From positions 1-64,000 of the forward strand of contig JAJZPI010000001.1 of NCBI GenBank assembly GCA_021811275.1: a DNA stretch of 64,000 bases. Direction: 5' to 3'. A program made the translations under genes and the position numbers. Positions 1 to 9,398 of the stretch are shown here, one piece after another. Positions within the stretch are counted from its first letter, which is position 1. Each line of letters starts with the position of its first letter. The notes beneath the pieces were generated by a model. That model ran no database searches. It was not told where the DNA came from and saw nothing but the letters and a program-made list of their open reading frames with translations. Origin of the DNA: Deltaproteobacteria bacterium (GTDB lineage: Bacteria > Desulfobacterota > Desulfarculia > Desulfarculales > Desulfarculaceae).

Positions 1-120
1 CTGATCTCAGACCTTTTCCAATATGTCATCAGGCGCGTGGTGAACATGGCGGCCGTCACCTACAAGGAAATCAGCCAGGGATCAAAGGCAACCACGGCCT
101 TACATGGCGCGTGCGTATAG
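1..120 (+). CDS. C-terminal fragment of an unidentified protein
   Basis: Frame 1 is open from the window edge to a TAG at 118-120 and encodes about 39 residues ending in TTALHGACV. It has no start inside the window, so if real it is the tail of a gene that begins upstream. I do not recognise the family. The roughly 110 bases after it carry no convincing gene, and the 65-residue ORF at 104-301 runs through the rpsU terminator and looks spurious. Confidence is low because 39 codons can be open by chance. Confidence 0.25.
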   Translation: MISDLFQYVIRRVVNMAAVTYKEISQGSKATTALHGACV

Positions 121-234
121 GCTCATGCATCCAACTGTGCCAATGGCTACATCAGTCCGTTGGCCTTCGAGTCCCAACAGGTCGCTTAACAATCTGTCCG
201 CTGTTCGTGGGCAAGATCATAATGCTTTAGGCTT

Positions 235-274
235 AAAAAGCGGGACGACCACTCTGCAAGGAGTGGCCGTCCCG
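235..274 (-). terminator. Rho-independent terminator of rpsU
   Basis: A 14-bp stem (cgggacgaccactc paired with gagtggccgtcccg, loop tgcaag) lies just downstream of the rpsU stop. Read on the minus strand it is followed by CTTTTTAAG. The single non-Watson-Crick position becomes a G-U pair in the minus-strand RNA, which supports that orientation. Confidence 0.85.
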
Positions 275-297
275 TTGATTTCGGAGGCGGTGAGGGG

Positions 298-501
298 CTA
301 GCGCGTGGAGCGGGCCCGGGCGCGGGCGATCTGGCGGCGGAGCCGGCGGCGGGCCTGGCGCTGCTTGCGCCGGCGGGCGTCGCTGGGCTTCTCGTGCCAG
401 CGCTTTTCCTTCAGCTGGCGGAAGATGCCTTCCTTGGTCAGCTTGCGCTTGAGGAGCTTGATCGCCTTCTCGACGTTGTTGTCCACGACTTGGACTTGCA
501 C
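298..501 (-). CDS. rpsU: 30S ribosomal protein S21
   Basis: This encodes a 67-residue, very basic protein with the S21 signature VDNNVEKAIKLLKRKL near the N-terminus and an arginine-rich tail. S21 belongs to the small ribosomal subunit and contributes to translation initiation near the anti-Shine-Dalgarno region. I chose the GTG at 499-501 because AGAAGGTGA lies 6 nt upstream; the GTG three codons earlier (508-510) would sit directly on that ribosome binding site. The much longer ORF in the track (to 768) is an artefact of upstream read-through. The gene is monocistronic, with its own promoter and terminator, and is divergent from the patatin-like gene. Confidence 0.93.
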   Translation of the reverse strand: MQVQVVDNNVEKAIKLLKRKLTKEGIFRQLKEKRWHEKPSDARRRKQRQARRRLRRQIARARARSTR

Positions 502-572
502 TAGAATCACCTTCTTTGCTGTAGAATGTAGTCGCCCTCCGGGAATGGTCCGCCGGGGGACGACGAAGGCTA

Positions 573-601
573 AATATAGCCAAGGGTTGGACCGGTGTAA
601 A
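573..601 (-). promoter_or_regulatory. Predicted sigma-70 promoter for rpsU
   Basis: On the minus strand TTTACA and TATATT are separated by exactly 17 nt, about 70 nt upstream of the rpsU start. The match to the vegetative consensus is 5/6 at both boxes. Its position between the divergent genes also argues against the most upstream start for the patatin-like gene. Confidence 0.6.
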
Positions 602-640
602 GTAAAAACATCCGTCAAACGTCGGAAATTGGGGGCGGGG

Positions 641-1597
641 TTGCGCTCGGCAAAGGCACATGGCCTTAGCTTGGCCCTGGGCGGGGGAGGGGCGAGAGGG
701 TTCGCCCATGTGGGCGTTCTGGAGGTGCTGCACCGCGAGGGCATCCAGGTGGAGGCCATCGTGGGCACCAGTTCCGGGGCGGTGGCCGGCGCGGGATACG
801 CCCTGGGCTACCATCCCCAGGAGATGCGCCAGCGGGTGCTGGACTTTTCACGCAGTCCTCTGGGCCAGGACGCCAAGCTACGGGCCATGCTCAAGGAATC
901 GGAGGACAACGTCTGCCGCAGCCTGGGCGACAGGGTGGGGCGGGTTTTCTGCAAGGGCAAGCTGGTCAAGGACCTTTTCATGGCCCCCTCGGTGATTAGC
1001 GGCGACTACTTCCAGCGCATGATCAGTTTTTTCCTGCCCGACGTCCTGATCGAGTCCATGCCCATTCCCTTTGCCGCGGTGGCCACCGATATCATGACCG
1101 GCGAGAGCGTGGTCTTCGACAAGGGCCCCCTACGCCAAGCCGTGCTGGCCAGCATTTCGGTGCCGGGGGTGGCTCCGCCGGTGAGGGTGAACGGCCGGCT
1201 GCTCGTGGACGGCGGGGTAGCCTCCCTGGTGCCCACCACCGAGGCCAGAGCCCGGGGCGCGCGGCGTCTGGTGGCTGTGAGCGTGGACCGCGATCTGGGC
1301 GTGGAGGACTCTCCCGACCAAGCACTGGAAGTCTATATGCGCGCCGGAGACATCCAGGCCGCGCACCTGAACGAGCTGCAACTGGGCCTGGCCGACTTGG
1401 TTCTGCGGCCGGCAGTGGGGTGCGTCCACTGGGTGGACTTCAGCAAGGCACAGCTGATCATGGATAGCGGCCGCGAAAGCGCCTTGGAGGCCTGGCCCCA
1501 ACTGGAGAGCCTGTTGCGGGAAAGCTGGCGCGAGCGCCTGGCCCTGGCCTGGCAGGCTGGGGTGCGATCCTTCCGGGGCCGGCACGGGGACAGGTGA
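641..1597 (+). CDS. Patatin-like phospholipase (RssA/NTE type)
   Basis: The protein (about 318 aa) has the three hallmarks of bacterial patatin-like serine hydrolases. These are the glycine-rich oxyanion loop GGGGARG at residues 14-20, the nucleophile elbow GTSSG with Ser near 44, and the DGG motif containing the catalytic Asp near residue 190 (LLVDGGVAS). Members hydrolyse acyl chains from phospholipids with a Ser-Asp dyad. No signal peptide is visible, so a cytosolic or membrane-peripheral location is likely. The start is uncertain: TTG 641 places the motif at the usual distance from the N-terminus, while TTG 629 and ATG 545 are in-frame alternatives. The 430-residue ORF in the track is over-extended through rpsU. 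The gene ends 3 nt before rarA, so the two may be cotranscribed. Confidence 0.85.
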   Translation: MRSAKAHGLSLALGGGGARGFAHVGVLEVLHREGIQVEAIVGTSSGAVAGAGYALGYHPQEMRQRVLDFSRSPLGQDAKLRAMLKESEDNVCRSLGDRVGRVFCKGKLVKDLFMAPSVISGDYFQRMISFFLPDVLIESMPIPFAAVATDIMTGESVVFDKGPLRQAVLASISVPGVAPPVRVNGRLLVDGGVASLVPTTEARARGARRLVAVSVDRDLGVEDSPDQALEVYMRAGDIQAAHLNELQLGLADLVLRPAVGCVHWVDFSKAQLIMDSGRESALEAWPQLESLLRESWRERLALAWQAGVRSFRGRHGDR

Positions 1598-1600
1598 GCC

Positions 1601-3013
1601 ATGGAGCTATTTGACCAGCCCCCGGCCGGGGAAGCCCCCCTGGCCCCGGACGCGCCCTTGGCCGAAAGGATCAGGCCGCGAGGCCTCGACCAGTACATGG
1701 GCCAGTCCCACCTTCTGGGGCCGGACAAACCCCTGACCAGGCTGCTGGCCGCCGGCCGGCCCGCCTCGCTGATTTTCTGGGGACCGCCGGGCACGGGCAA
1801 AACCACCTTGGCCCGGCTATTGGCCCGCTTCTGGAAGGCGGCCTTTGTAGAATTCTCGGCCGTGCTCTCGGGCGTGGCCGACATCCGCCGGGTGGTGGCC
1901 GAGGCCCGCGTCCGCCTCAAGCAGGGCCAGGGTACGGTGCTCTTCGTCGATGAGATACACCGCTTCAACAAGGCCCAACAGGATGCCTTCCTGCCCCATG
2001 TAGAGTCCGGGATCATTACCCTGCTGGGCGCCACCACCGAAAACCCCAGCTTCGAGATCATTCCGGCGCTGCTTTCGCGCTGTCGGGTCATGGTGCTCAA
2101 TCCCCTGGGCGAGTCCGAGCTGGGGGCCATCCTGGACCGGGCGCTCGGCGACCGGGACCGGGGCCTGGGCGGTCTGGAGGCCGAGCTGACCCCCGAGGCC
2201 AAGGAGCATTTGGTCGCCGCGGCCTTCGGCGATGCCCGCCGGTTGCTCACCTCCCTGGAGGTGGCGGTGAACACCGCGCCCCTGGGCCGGGGCGGACGGC
2301 GCCTGGTGGACCTCACCCTGGCCGAGCAGGCGGTCGGCAAGAAGGCCCTGCGCTATGACAAGGCCGGCGAGGAGCACTACAACCTCATCAGCGCCCTGCA
2401 CAAATGCCTGCGCGGATCCGACCCCGACGCGGCTCTCTACTGGCTGGCGCGCATGCTGGAGGCCGGCGAGGACCCCCACTACCTGCTGCGGCGTATGATG
2501 AGATTCGCTAGTGAGGACATTGGGTTGGCCGATCCCTACGCCTTGAATCAGGTGGTAGCGGCCCTGAGCGCCTTCGATCTCTTGGGCATGCCCGAAGGGG
2601 CCCTGGCCCTGGCTCAGGCCGCGGTCTATCTGGCCATGGCCCCCAAGTCCAATGCCCTCTACACGGGCTTCGGCCAGGCCCAGGCCGACGCCCGCGAACT
2701 GGGTCCGCTGGCGGTTCCCCTGCACATTCGCAACGCCCCCACCAAGCTAATGAAGGGCCTGGGCTACGGCCGGGGATACGAGTATCCCCACGACCATCAG
2801 GGCGCGGTGGTGGGCCAGGAATACCTGCCCGACAGCCTGCGCGGACGCCGGTATTATCAGCCCACCGATCGGGGCAGGGAGAAGTTCCTGCGCGAGCGTC
2901 TGCGCGAGATCATGCAGGCCAAAGCCAGGCTGCGACTGAAGCCGGCGAGCGATGGTGGTGACAATGCCGACGGCGGGCCGGAAAAATCGGGCGGAGAGGG
3001 GGGGGCTATTTGA
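1601..3013 (+). CDS. rarA: Replication-associated recombination protein A (RarA/MgsA AAA+ ATPase)
   Basis: This is a 470-residue AAA+ ATPase of the RarA/Mgs1/WRNIP1 family, which acts at stalled replication forks with SSB and the clamp loader. Walker A is GPPGTGKTT at residues 61-69, Walker B is VLFVDEIHRF near 113-122, and the sensor motif GATTENPSF follows. The C-terminal half carries the helical tetramerisation region, with the family-typical KALRYDKAGEEHYNLISA segment. The ATG is 3 nt after the patatin stop, which suggests coupling. The last 8 nt overlap the convergent small gene at 3006-3269. Confidence 0.95.
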   Translation: MELFDQPPAGEAPLAPDAPLAERIRPRGLDQYMGQSHLLGPDKPLTRLLAAGRPASLIFWGPPGTGKTTLARLLARFWKAAFVEFSAVLSGVADIRRVVAEARVRLKQGQGTVLFVDEIHRFNKAQQDAFLPHVESGIITLLGATTENPSFEIIPALLSRCRVMVLNPLGESELGAILDRALGDRDRGLGGLEAELTPEAKEHLVAAAFGDARRLLTSLEVAVNTAPLGRGGRRLVDLTLAEQAVGKKALRYDKAGEEHYNLISALHKCLRGSDPDAALYWLARMLEAGEDPHYLLRRMMRFASEDIGLADPYALNQVVAALSAFDLLGMPEGALALAQAAVYLAMAPKSNALYTGFGQAQADARELGPLAVPLHIRNAPTKLMKGLGYGRGYEYPHDHQGAVVGQEYLPDSLRGRRYYQPTDRGREKFLRERLREIMQAKARLRLKPASDGGDNADGGPEKSGGEGGAI

Positions 3014-3269
3014 CCACTGTCAGCCGCGGCGAAGCCTGATCAACGGTCCGGGCCGGACGCTGACCGCGCTGATGCAGATGGTCGCGGAAGGTCTGGGCGT
3101 TGATGATGAAGAAGGAAACCACGGCCCGGGCCCAGTCACCGCTGTCGTCTGGGGTGGCCATACGGGACTGGGTTTCCGCCAGGAGGCCTTTAAGTTCATC
3201 GGGGTCGAGCTGAAGGATTTGGTCGGCCAGCCCGTCCAGAATTTCTTTCACCGTCGGCCTCGCGCCCAT
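3006..3269 (-). CDS. Small hypothetical protein (87 aa)
   Basis: An 87-residue acidic, helix-rich protein beginning MGARPTVKEILDG. I do not recognise a family. ATG 3267-3269 is preceded by GAGGAG at about 10 nt spacing; the TTG used in the ORF track lies on top of this ribosome binding site and is less likely. There is no membrane segment and no cysteine. It converges on rarA with an 8-nt overlap of the two stop regions. The combination of a good ribosome binding site and no alternative gene in the interval makes it probably real. Confidence 0.6.
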   Translation of the reverse strand: MGARPTVKEILDGLADQILQLDPDELKGLLAETQSRMATPDDSGDWARAVVSFFIINAQTFRDHLHQRGQRPARTVDQASPRLTVVK

Positions 3270-3344
3270 AGCGGAATCACTCCTCGTCAAACACCCATTT
3301 TTTAATTATGGCCTGGAACCCTTAAGATGTCAATTTTCTCCGCC

Positions 3345-3373
3345 TTGTGTGGCCGACCGGCCCAATGTATACT
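3345..3373 (+). promoter_or_regulatory. Predicted sigma-70 promoter for pgi
   Basis: TTGTGT and TATACT are separated by 17 nt, about 38 nt upstream of the pgi ATG. The -10 box matches 5/6 of the consensus. Confidence 0.5.
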
Positions 3374-3410
3374 GGAAACCGATAGTTAACTACCAAAGGG
3401 GAGAGCGGGC

Positions 3411-4814
3411 ATGTCCGAGGGCCAGGTTCGGCTGGACTACGCGTTTTGCATGGAGCAGGTTTTGGGCCAGGGCAGGGGGATTTCCGCCCGGGCCTGGGGC
3501 GAAGACCTGGCCGGGCTGGGTCCTGTGCACGGCCTCATGGAAGAACAGCGCAAGGCCGGCAAGCTGGGCTTCTGGGATCTGCCCAGAATGCCCGAGGATG
3601 AGGTGCAGACCATCCTGGACCATGCCGATCGCCTGCGCGGGTTCGCCGACGACTTGGTGGTGCTGGGCATCGGGGGCAGCGCCCTGGGAACCACCGCCGT
3701 GGACATGGCGCTCTCCGGGGGGCTTCGCCAGGTCTGGCCCCGCCGTCAGGGGGCCATGCGTCTGTTCGTGGCCGACAACCCCGACCCGCGCGCCTTCGGG
3801 GGGCTGCTGGAGAGGCTGAACCTCAAGCGCACCGCCTTTAACGTGGTGAGCAAGAGCGGCTCGACCGCCGAAACCATGGCCCAGTTCATGGTGGTGAGGC
3901 AGCGACTGGAAGATGCCCTGGGGGAGCAGGAGGCGGTGCGCCGGCTAGTGTTCACCACCGACCCCGAAGCAGGCAACCTGCGTGCTTTGGCCCGCCGCAC
4001 GCCCTATGTCTGCCTGCCCGTGCCTTCCAACGTGGGTGGCCGCTACTCGGTGCTGTCCGCGGTGGGGCTCCTGCCGTTGGCCTGCGCGGGCTACGACGTC
4101 CGCGCCCTCCTGGCCGGGGCGGGGGAGATGGCCCGGCGCTGCCTGGAGAAGAAGCCCCAGGCCAACCCAGCCTATGCCTTCGCGGCCCTGGCCGTGGCCT
4201 TCGCGCGCCAAGGGCGCAACATTCTGGTCATGATGCCCTATGCCAGCGACCTCTTCGGCCTGGCCCAATGGTTCGCCCAACTCTGGGCCGAATCCCTGGG
4301 CAAGGCCCAGGACCTGGGCGGGGCCATGGTGAATGTTGGCCAAACTCCGGTGGCGGCGGTGGGGGCCACGGACCAGCATAGCCAGCTCCAGCTCTACATG
4401 GAAGGCCCTCAGGACAAGCTGGTCTGCTTCGTCACCTTGGGCAATTACGGCGTCGACCTGGAGGTGCCGCCCCTGTTCGGCGACATCGAGGCCCTGACCT
4501 ACTTGGGCGGGCGCACCCTGGCCGAATTGATCGAGGCCGAGGCCAAGGCCACCGCCGCGGCCTTGGCGCAGCAGGGGCGGCCGTCCTTAAACCTGCGCCT
4601 GCCGGAGATCAGCGAGCGCTCCCTGGGCCAGGTGTTGTTCCTGCTGGAGGCGGCCACCGTGGCCGCCGGCGGCCTGCTCAAGGTCAATCCCTTGGACCAG
4701 CCTGGGGTGGAGCTGGGCAAGAAGCTCACCTACGGCCTCATGGGCCGCAAGGGTTTCGAAGACTACCGCCAGCGCATTCAGGAGATGGCCGGCGGCGAAG
4801 ACTTCGTGGTCTAG
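3411..4814 (+). CDS. pgi: Glucose-6-phosphate isomerase
   Basis: The 467-residue protein interconverts glucose-6-phosphate and fructose-6-phosphate in glycolysis/gluconeogenesis. It contains the sugar-phosphate-binding SIS motifs VLGIGGSALG (about residues 79-88) and VVSKSGSTAET, plus GGRYSVLSAVGLLP. It is shorter than the E. coli enzyme (about 550 aa) and matches the compact bacterial form. The ATG is preceded by AAAGGGGAGAG. It is followed closely by the histidine kinase gene (12 nt), so transcription may continue into the two-component genes. Confidence 0.93.
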   Translation: MSEGQVRLDYAFCMEQVLGQGRGISARAWGEDLAGLGPVHGLMEEQRKAGKLGFWDLPRMPEDEVQTILDHADRLRGFADDLVVLGIGGSALGTTAVDMALSGGLRQVWPRRQGAMRLFVADNPDPRAFGGLLERLNLKRTAFNVVSKSGSTAETMAQFMVVRQRLEDALGEQEAVRRLVFTTDPEAGNLRALARRTPYVCLPVPSNVGGRYSVLSAVGLLPLACAGYDVRALLAGAGEMARRCLEKKPQANPAYAFAALAVAFARQGRNILVMMPYASDLFGLAQWFAQLWAESLGKAQDLGGAMVNVGQTPVAAVGATDQHSQLQLYMEGPQDKLVCFVTLGNYGVDLEVPPLFGDIEALTYLGGRTLAELIEAEAKATAAALAQQGRPSLNLRLPEISERSLGQVLFLLEAATVAAGGLLKVNPLDQPGVELGKKLTYGLMGRKGFEDYRQRIQEMAGGEDFVV

Positions 4815-4826
4815 GCGGGATCGGCC

Positions 4827-6284
4827 TTGGAGCAGGCGGCGGCCATGCAAATGGGGGGGGGACAGGCCGGGGGCGATCCCACCGCCCAAAGGCCCTTCCA
4901 GCTGGTCAAGCACTTCTCGGTGACCAGCCTGGTCATCATCCTTCTGTTCACCTTGGCCATATCATCCGTGGTGAGCGTGCGCGCCAGCGACCTGGTGTTG
5001 CACAAACGCGAACAGTACGCCCTGCTTCTGGCCGAGAACCTGAACCATCAGGTGATGGTGCAGTTCGTCATGCCCGCCTTGCGCGACTACGGCGGCATCA
5101 ACGTAGGGCAGCCGGCCCAGTTCAGCCTGCTCGACCTGGTGGTGAGAAACACCATCCAGTCCTTCCAGGTGAGCCAGGTCAACATCCTGGACCTTGACGG
5201 CAACATCATTTACAGCACCCAACCAGACTACATCGGCCGTTTGGGGCATTACGAAGGCCCCTTTCAGGTGGCGGCCGCCGGCGGGCACGCCAGCACTCTG
5301 GATCCTCCCTGGGATCCCTTCGAACTGGGCGCCGGTCTGCCCCGCGTCTTCAAGACTTTCATCCCCCTGCGCGACCAGCGCCGCTTGACCGCCGAGCTGG
5401 GCCCCCCCCGCGCGGTCTTCGAGATATCGCTGGACGTGAGCGACGACTTCAAGGAAATCTGGCTGAACCAGAAGATCATCATGGGCACCTTGCTGATCAT
5501 GATGGCGCTGTTGTTCATGATCCTGCGCTCCATAGTCATGCGCGGGCAGCGCATCGAGGCCCGGCGGGCGGCCCAGGAGGCGGCGCTGGAGGAACAGCTG
5601 CACCAGTCCGAGCGCCTGGCCTCTCTGGGGCGCATGATCGCCGGCGTGGCCCATGAGATCAGGAACCCCCTGGGCATCGTGCGCTCCACGGCGGAGCTGT
5701 TGGGCAGCAAGGTGGAGCCGCGGCAGAAGGCCCTGGCCGAGGTCATCGTGGAGGAATCCACACGCCTGAACCGGGTGGTTACCGAGTTCCTGGACTTCGC
5801 CCGCCCGCAGAAGGCCGAGCTGAAACCGCTCAAGGTGGAGGAGGTGTTGGAGCGCAACCTGGCCGCCCTGGCCGCCGAGACCGAGCGGGCCGGGGTGGAG
5901 GTGGTGAGGCGCTTCCCGGCCAAGCCAGCCCTGGCCATGGGAGATGCCGACTTGCTCTACCGGGCCTTCCTCAATGTTTTCAACAACGCCTTGCAGGCCA
6001 TGAGCGGCGGGCAGGGAGGCAAGCTCACCATCACCACCAGCCGGGCGCAGCAGGACGGCCAAGTCTGGATCGTGGTGACGGTGGAGGACGAGGGGCCGGG
6101 CTTCGAGCCGCAAAGTTCGGGCCAGCTCTTCGACCCCTTCTTCACCACCAAGGAACAGGGGACCGGCCTGGGCCTGTCCATCGTGCGCAGCATCATCGAC
6201 ACCCACCAGGGCAAGGTCGAGCTGGGCAACGCCCCCGGCGGCGGGGCCCGGGTGGAGATCAGGCTGCGGGCAGCCCAAGCCTGA
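4827..6284 (+). CDS. Two-component sensor histidine kinase (NtrB-like output)
   Basis: A 485-residue membrane kinase. TM1 spans about residues 32-52 and TM2 about 213-232, leaving a periplasmic sensor of roughly 160 residues whose ligand I cannot name. HisKA contains RMIAGVAHEIRNPLG with the phosphoacceptor His near 275. The HATPase_c domain shows N (NALQAM), G1 (DEGPGF), F (FFTTK) and G2 (GTGLGLSIV) boxes. No PAS domain is evident. The start is a TTG; an in-frame ATG six codons later (MQMGGG) is an alternative. The next gene encodes an NtrC-type regulator, so the pair forms a complete sigma-54-dependent signalling system. Confidence 0.9.
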   Translation: MEQAAAMQMGGGQAGGDPTAQRPFQLVKHFSVTSLVIILLFTLAISSVVSVRASDLVLHKREQYALLLAENLNHQVMVQFVMPALRDYGGINVGQPAQFSLLDLVVRNTIQSFQVSQVNILDLDGNIIYSTQPDYIGRLGHYEGPFQVAAAGGHASTLDPPWDPFELGAGLPRVFKTFIPLRDQRRLTAELGPPRAVFEISLDVSDDFKEIWLNQKIIMGTLLIMMALLFMILRSIVMRGQRIEARRAAQEAALEEQLHQSERLASLGRMIAGVAHEIRNPLGIVRSTAELLGSKVEPRQKALAEVIVEESTRLNRVVTEFLDFARPQKAELKPLKVEEVLERNLAALAAETERAGVEVVRRFPAKPALAMGDADLLYRAFLNVFNNALQAMSGGQGGKLTITTSRAQQDGQVWIVVTVEDEGPGFEPQSSGQLFDPFFTTKEQGTGLGLSIVRSIIDTHQGKVELGNAPGGGARVEIRLRAAQA

Positions 6285-6388
6285 GGCGCCGGCTCGCCCT
6301 CGGGCTGTCCGGCCAGGCCCTTGGCATGCTATTCTTGACCGGCCGCGCGCACGCGGGCCGGATCTCCTCAAGCTGACGGGAACCGCAC

Positions 6389-7744
<1,356 letters not shown>

Positions 7745-7800
7745 GAAGGAAGGAAAATCAATTCATTTACGATCCTTTCTTACTGCCTTGTGCATTAAAA

Positions 7801-9189
7801 TTACAGCAGTCCAACCCTCCTGACGTTCTTATAAGGTACTCCTGCAACATATTGAAAATCATCAATCAAACCATCAGGCAGTCCTATTTTCTTTAAGACA
7901 TAAGAGCGCATTATAACTTCTAATAATTTTGCAACGATATCTATATGCGCTGCTTGGTGGTGTGGTTTTTGAGGATGTACAGTTTTGCTCCTTAATTGAG
8001 ATATTTTTATCCCAATATCTTCGTAGGACGTTTGTCTAGTCAATTGCAGATATTTTTGTAGCATTTCCTTTATGAATATATTGGTATATTTCTCGAATAT
8101 ATTTTTTGTGGGCGAGCATTGATATTGCTTATCTAGTTGCATCATATAGTTGATCGCATCATAATTCCTTGATAAATGAAAGTGTGTAATGCGGCTATCG
8201 GCCAGATTAGACCAATAAGTATTTATTATCGGAGCTAGCACACTATATTTGCTAAACCAATTATTTATTAGGTCAGGAAGCAGGCCAACAATTTTTGGTA
8301 CGGTAGTGGGGTGCTGCGTAAAATCAAGTTCTTCTCCCGTGGTAGGAATTAGGTCTTGCCTAATTTCAGAACTTGGGGTCAATAATGAAAAACTCCTTGT
8401 TCTGCCTGTACTATCGCTTTCTTCAATTAGCAAATCAATGTTGACCGGTATAATTGGAATGCCAACCATAATAGACAGCAGTTGTCCTAGTTTTTTTGAC
8501 TCTTCAATGTAGCTTGAAAGTATATTAGCTGAGAATAGCGTATTACACTCAAACTCGATATAGCTAACCAGTGAGTCTAGCTTCTTGAGGCCAAACCATT
8601 GTTGATTATCATGGCATGATTTTGCCAACTCATTTACTATGTTTGATAATTTATTCAGAGTGTCATCGGGACCAAAAAAGTATTTGCTAGCTTCAAACGT
8701 TTCAAATATTGGCGAAAAGCTATTCGCTATACCAATAGTAATAGAATTATGTTGGGGGCGTACTATTTTTATTGGCAAACAAGAAATATCTGTATATGCA
8801 TAACCCAAAGGCATGACATAGCTATCCAGCAGATTATATTTCACTCTAATTGATTTCAAAACACTGTTTGCTGTACTTGCAAATGATGAACCAATAATAC
8901 AAAATAGATATTCCTGTATTTCATTCGTATGGAAGTGTGTGAAGCCGCCAATGCGTGATATACCGCCGAACATGCTTATGGCATGATTTTCCGAATAAGC
9001 ATACAAGTCTGTTTTTTTGTTCAGCTGCCCGGGTAGTGATGATTGTAGATTGTGATGTCCCGGGTGTATTAGATTGGCTTTAGTTAACCTAAAAGGCTCA
9101 TAGACAATATACCCTCCACAATCCTTTTCCCCATCGATTGCGAACGTTGCTGGAAGGTAATGCTTTTCAAGTAGGCTGTATTTAAACAT
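7801..9189 (-). CDS. ApeA-like HEPN-domain anti-phage (abortive infection) protein
   Basis: A 462-residue protein in DNA that is visibly AT-rich compared with the GC-rich flanks. The N-terminal part (MFKYSLLEKHYLPATF, then a beta-rich region with a GGYIVYEPF strand) resembles the ApeA N-terminal domain. The C-terminal part ends in a helical HEPN-like domain with an R-x4-H motif (LRSKTVH, near residue 401) and the downstream IVAKLLEVIMRSYVLKKIGL helix typical of ApeA-like HEPN domains. HEPN R-x4-6-H motifs are RNase active sites, and ApeA is a known single-gene phage-defence protein. The ORF track starts at a TTG (9222); ATG 9187-9189 is a better start. Codon use and base composition indicate horizontal acquisition. 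Family assignment is from memory, without a search. Confidence 0.75.
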   Translation of the reverse strand: MFKYSLLEKHYLPATFAIDGEKDCGGYIVYEPFRLTKANLIHPGHHNLQSSLPGQLNKKTDLYAYSENHAISMFGGISRIGGFTHFHTNEIQEYLFCIIGSSFASTANSVLKSIRVKYNLLDSYVMPLGYAYTDISCLPIKIVRPQHNSITIGIANSFSPIFETFEASKYFFGPDDTLNKLSNIVNELAKSCHDNQQWFGLKKLDSLVSYIEFECNTLFSANILSSYIEESKKLGQLLSIMVGIPIIPVNIDLLIEESDSTGRTRSFSLLTPSSEIRQDLIPTTGEELDFTQHPTTVPKIVGLLPDLINNWFSKYSVLAPIINTYWSNLADSRITHFHLSRNYDAINYMMQLDKQYQCSPTKNIFEKYTNIFIKEMLQKYLQLTRQTSYEDIGIKISQLRSKTVHPQKPHHQAAHIDIVAKLLEVIMRSYVLKKIGLPDGLIDDFQYVAGVPYKNVRRVGLL

Positions 9190-9316
9190 AATACTAATTT
9201 TTAGCCATGACTTAGCACGCAATAGATCGTTATGGCGTTAGATGGCTCTATAATTAGGTACCCCTTAAGCATTCATTACAGCACACAGATAATGTTTCGC
9301 AAGAGTCTAGAGTTCA

Positions 9317-9379
9317 CACCGGCACGACCACCGGTGGCCTGAGCAGCAAATCCACCGCCTCGCGGGCGCAGGCCTCCAG
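9317..9379. repeat. Direct repeat copy 1: displaced 3' end of the helicase gene
   Basis: These 63 bases match 10492-10554 at 59 positions, in the same orientation. On the minus strand the copy still encodes ACAREAVDLL...PVVVPV followed by a TGA, as in the true helicase C-terminus. Three of the four differences are silent third positions. The copy is not attached to a helicase gene. Confidence 0.85.
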
Positions 9380-9398
9380 GGTTTCTGCTGCCCCACGC

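Noticed and set aside
104-301. 65-residue plus-strand ORF at the left end
   Set aside because: It runs through the rpsU terminator and has no ribosome binding site or recognisable motif.
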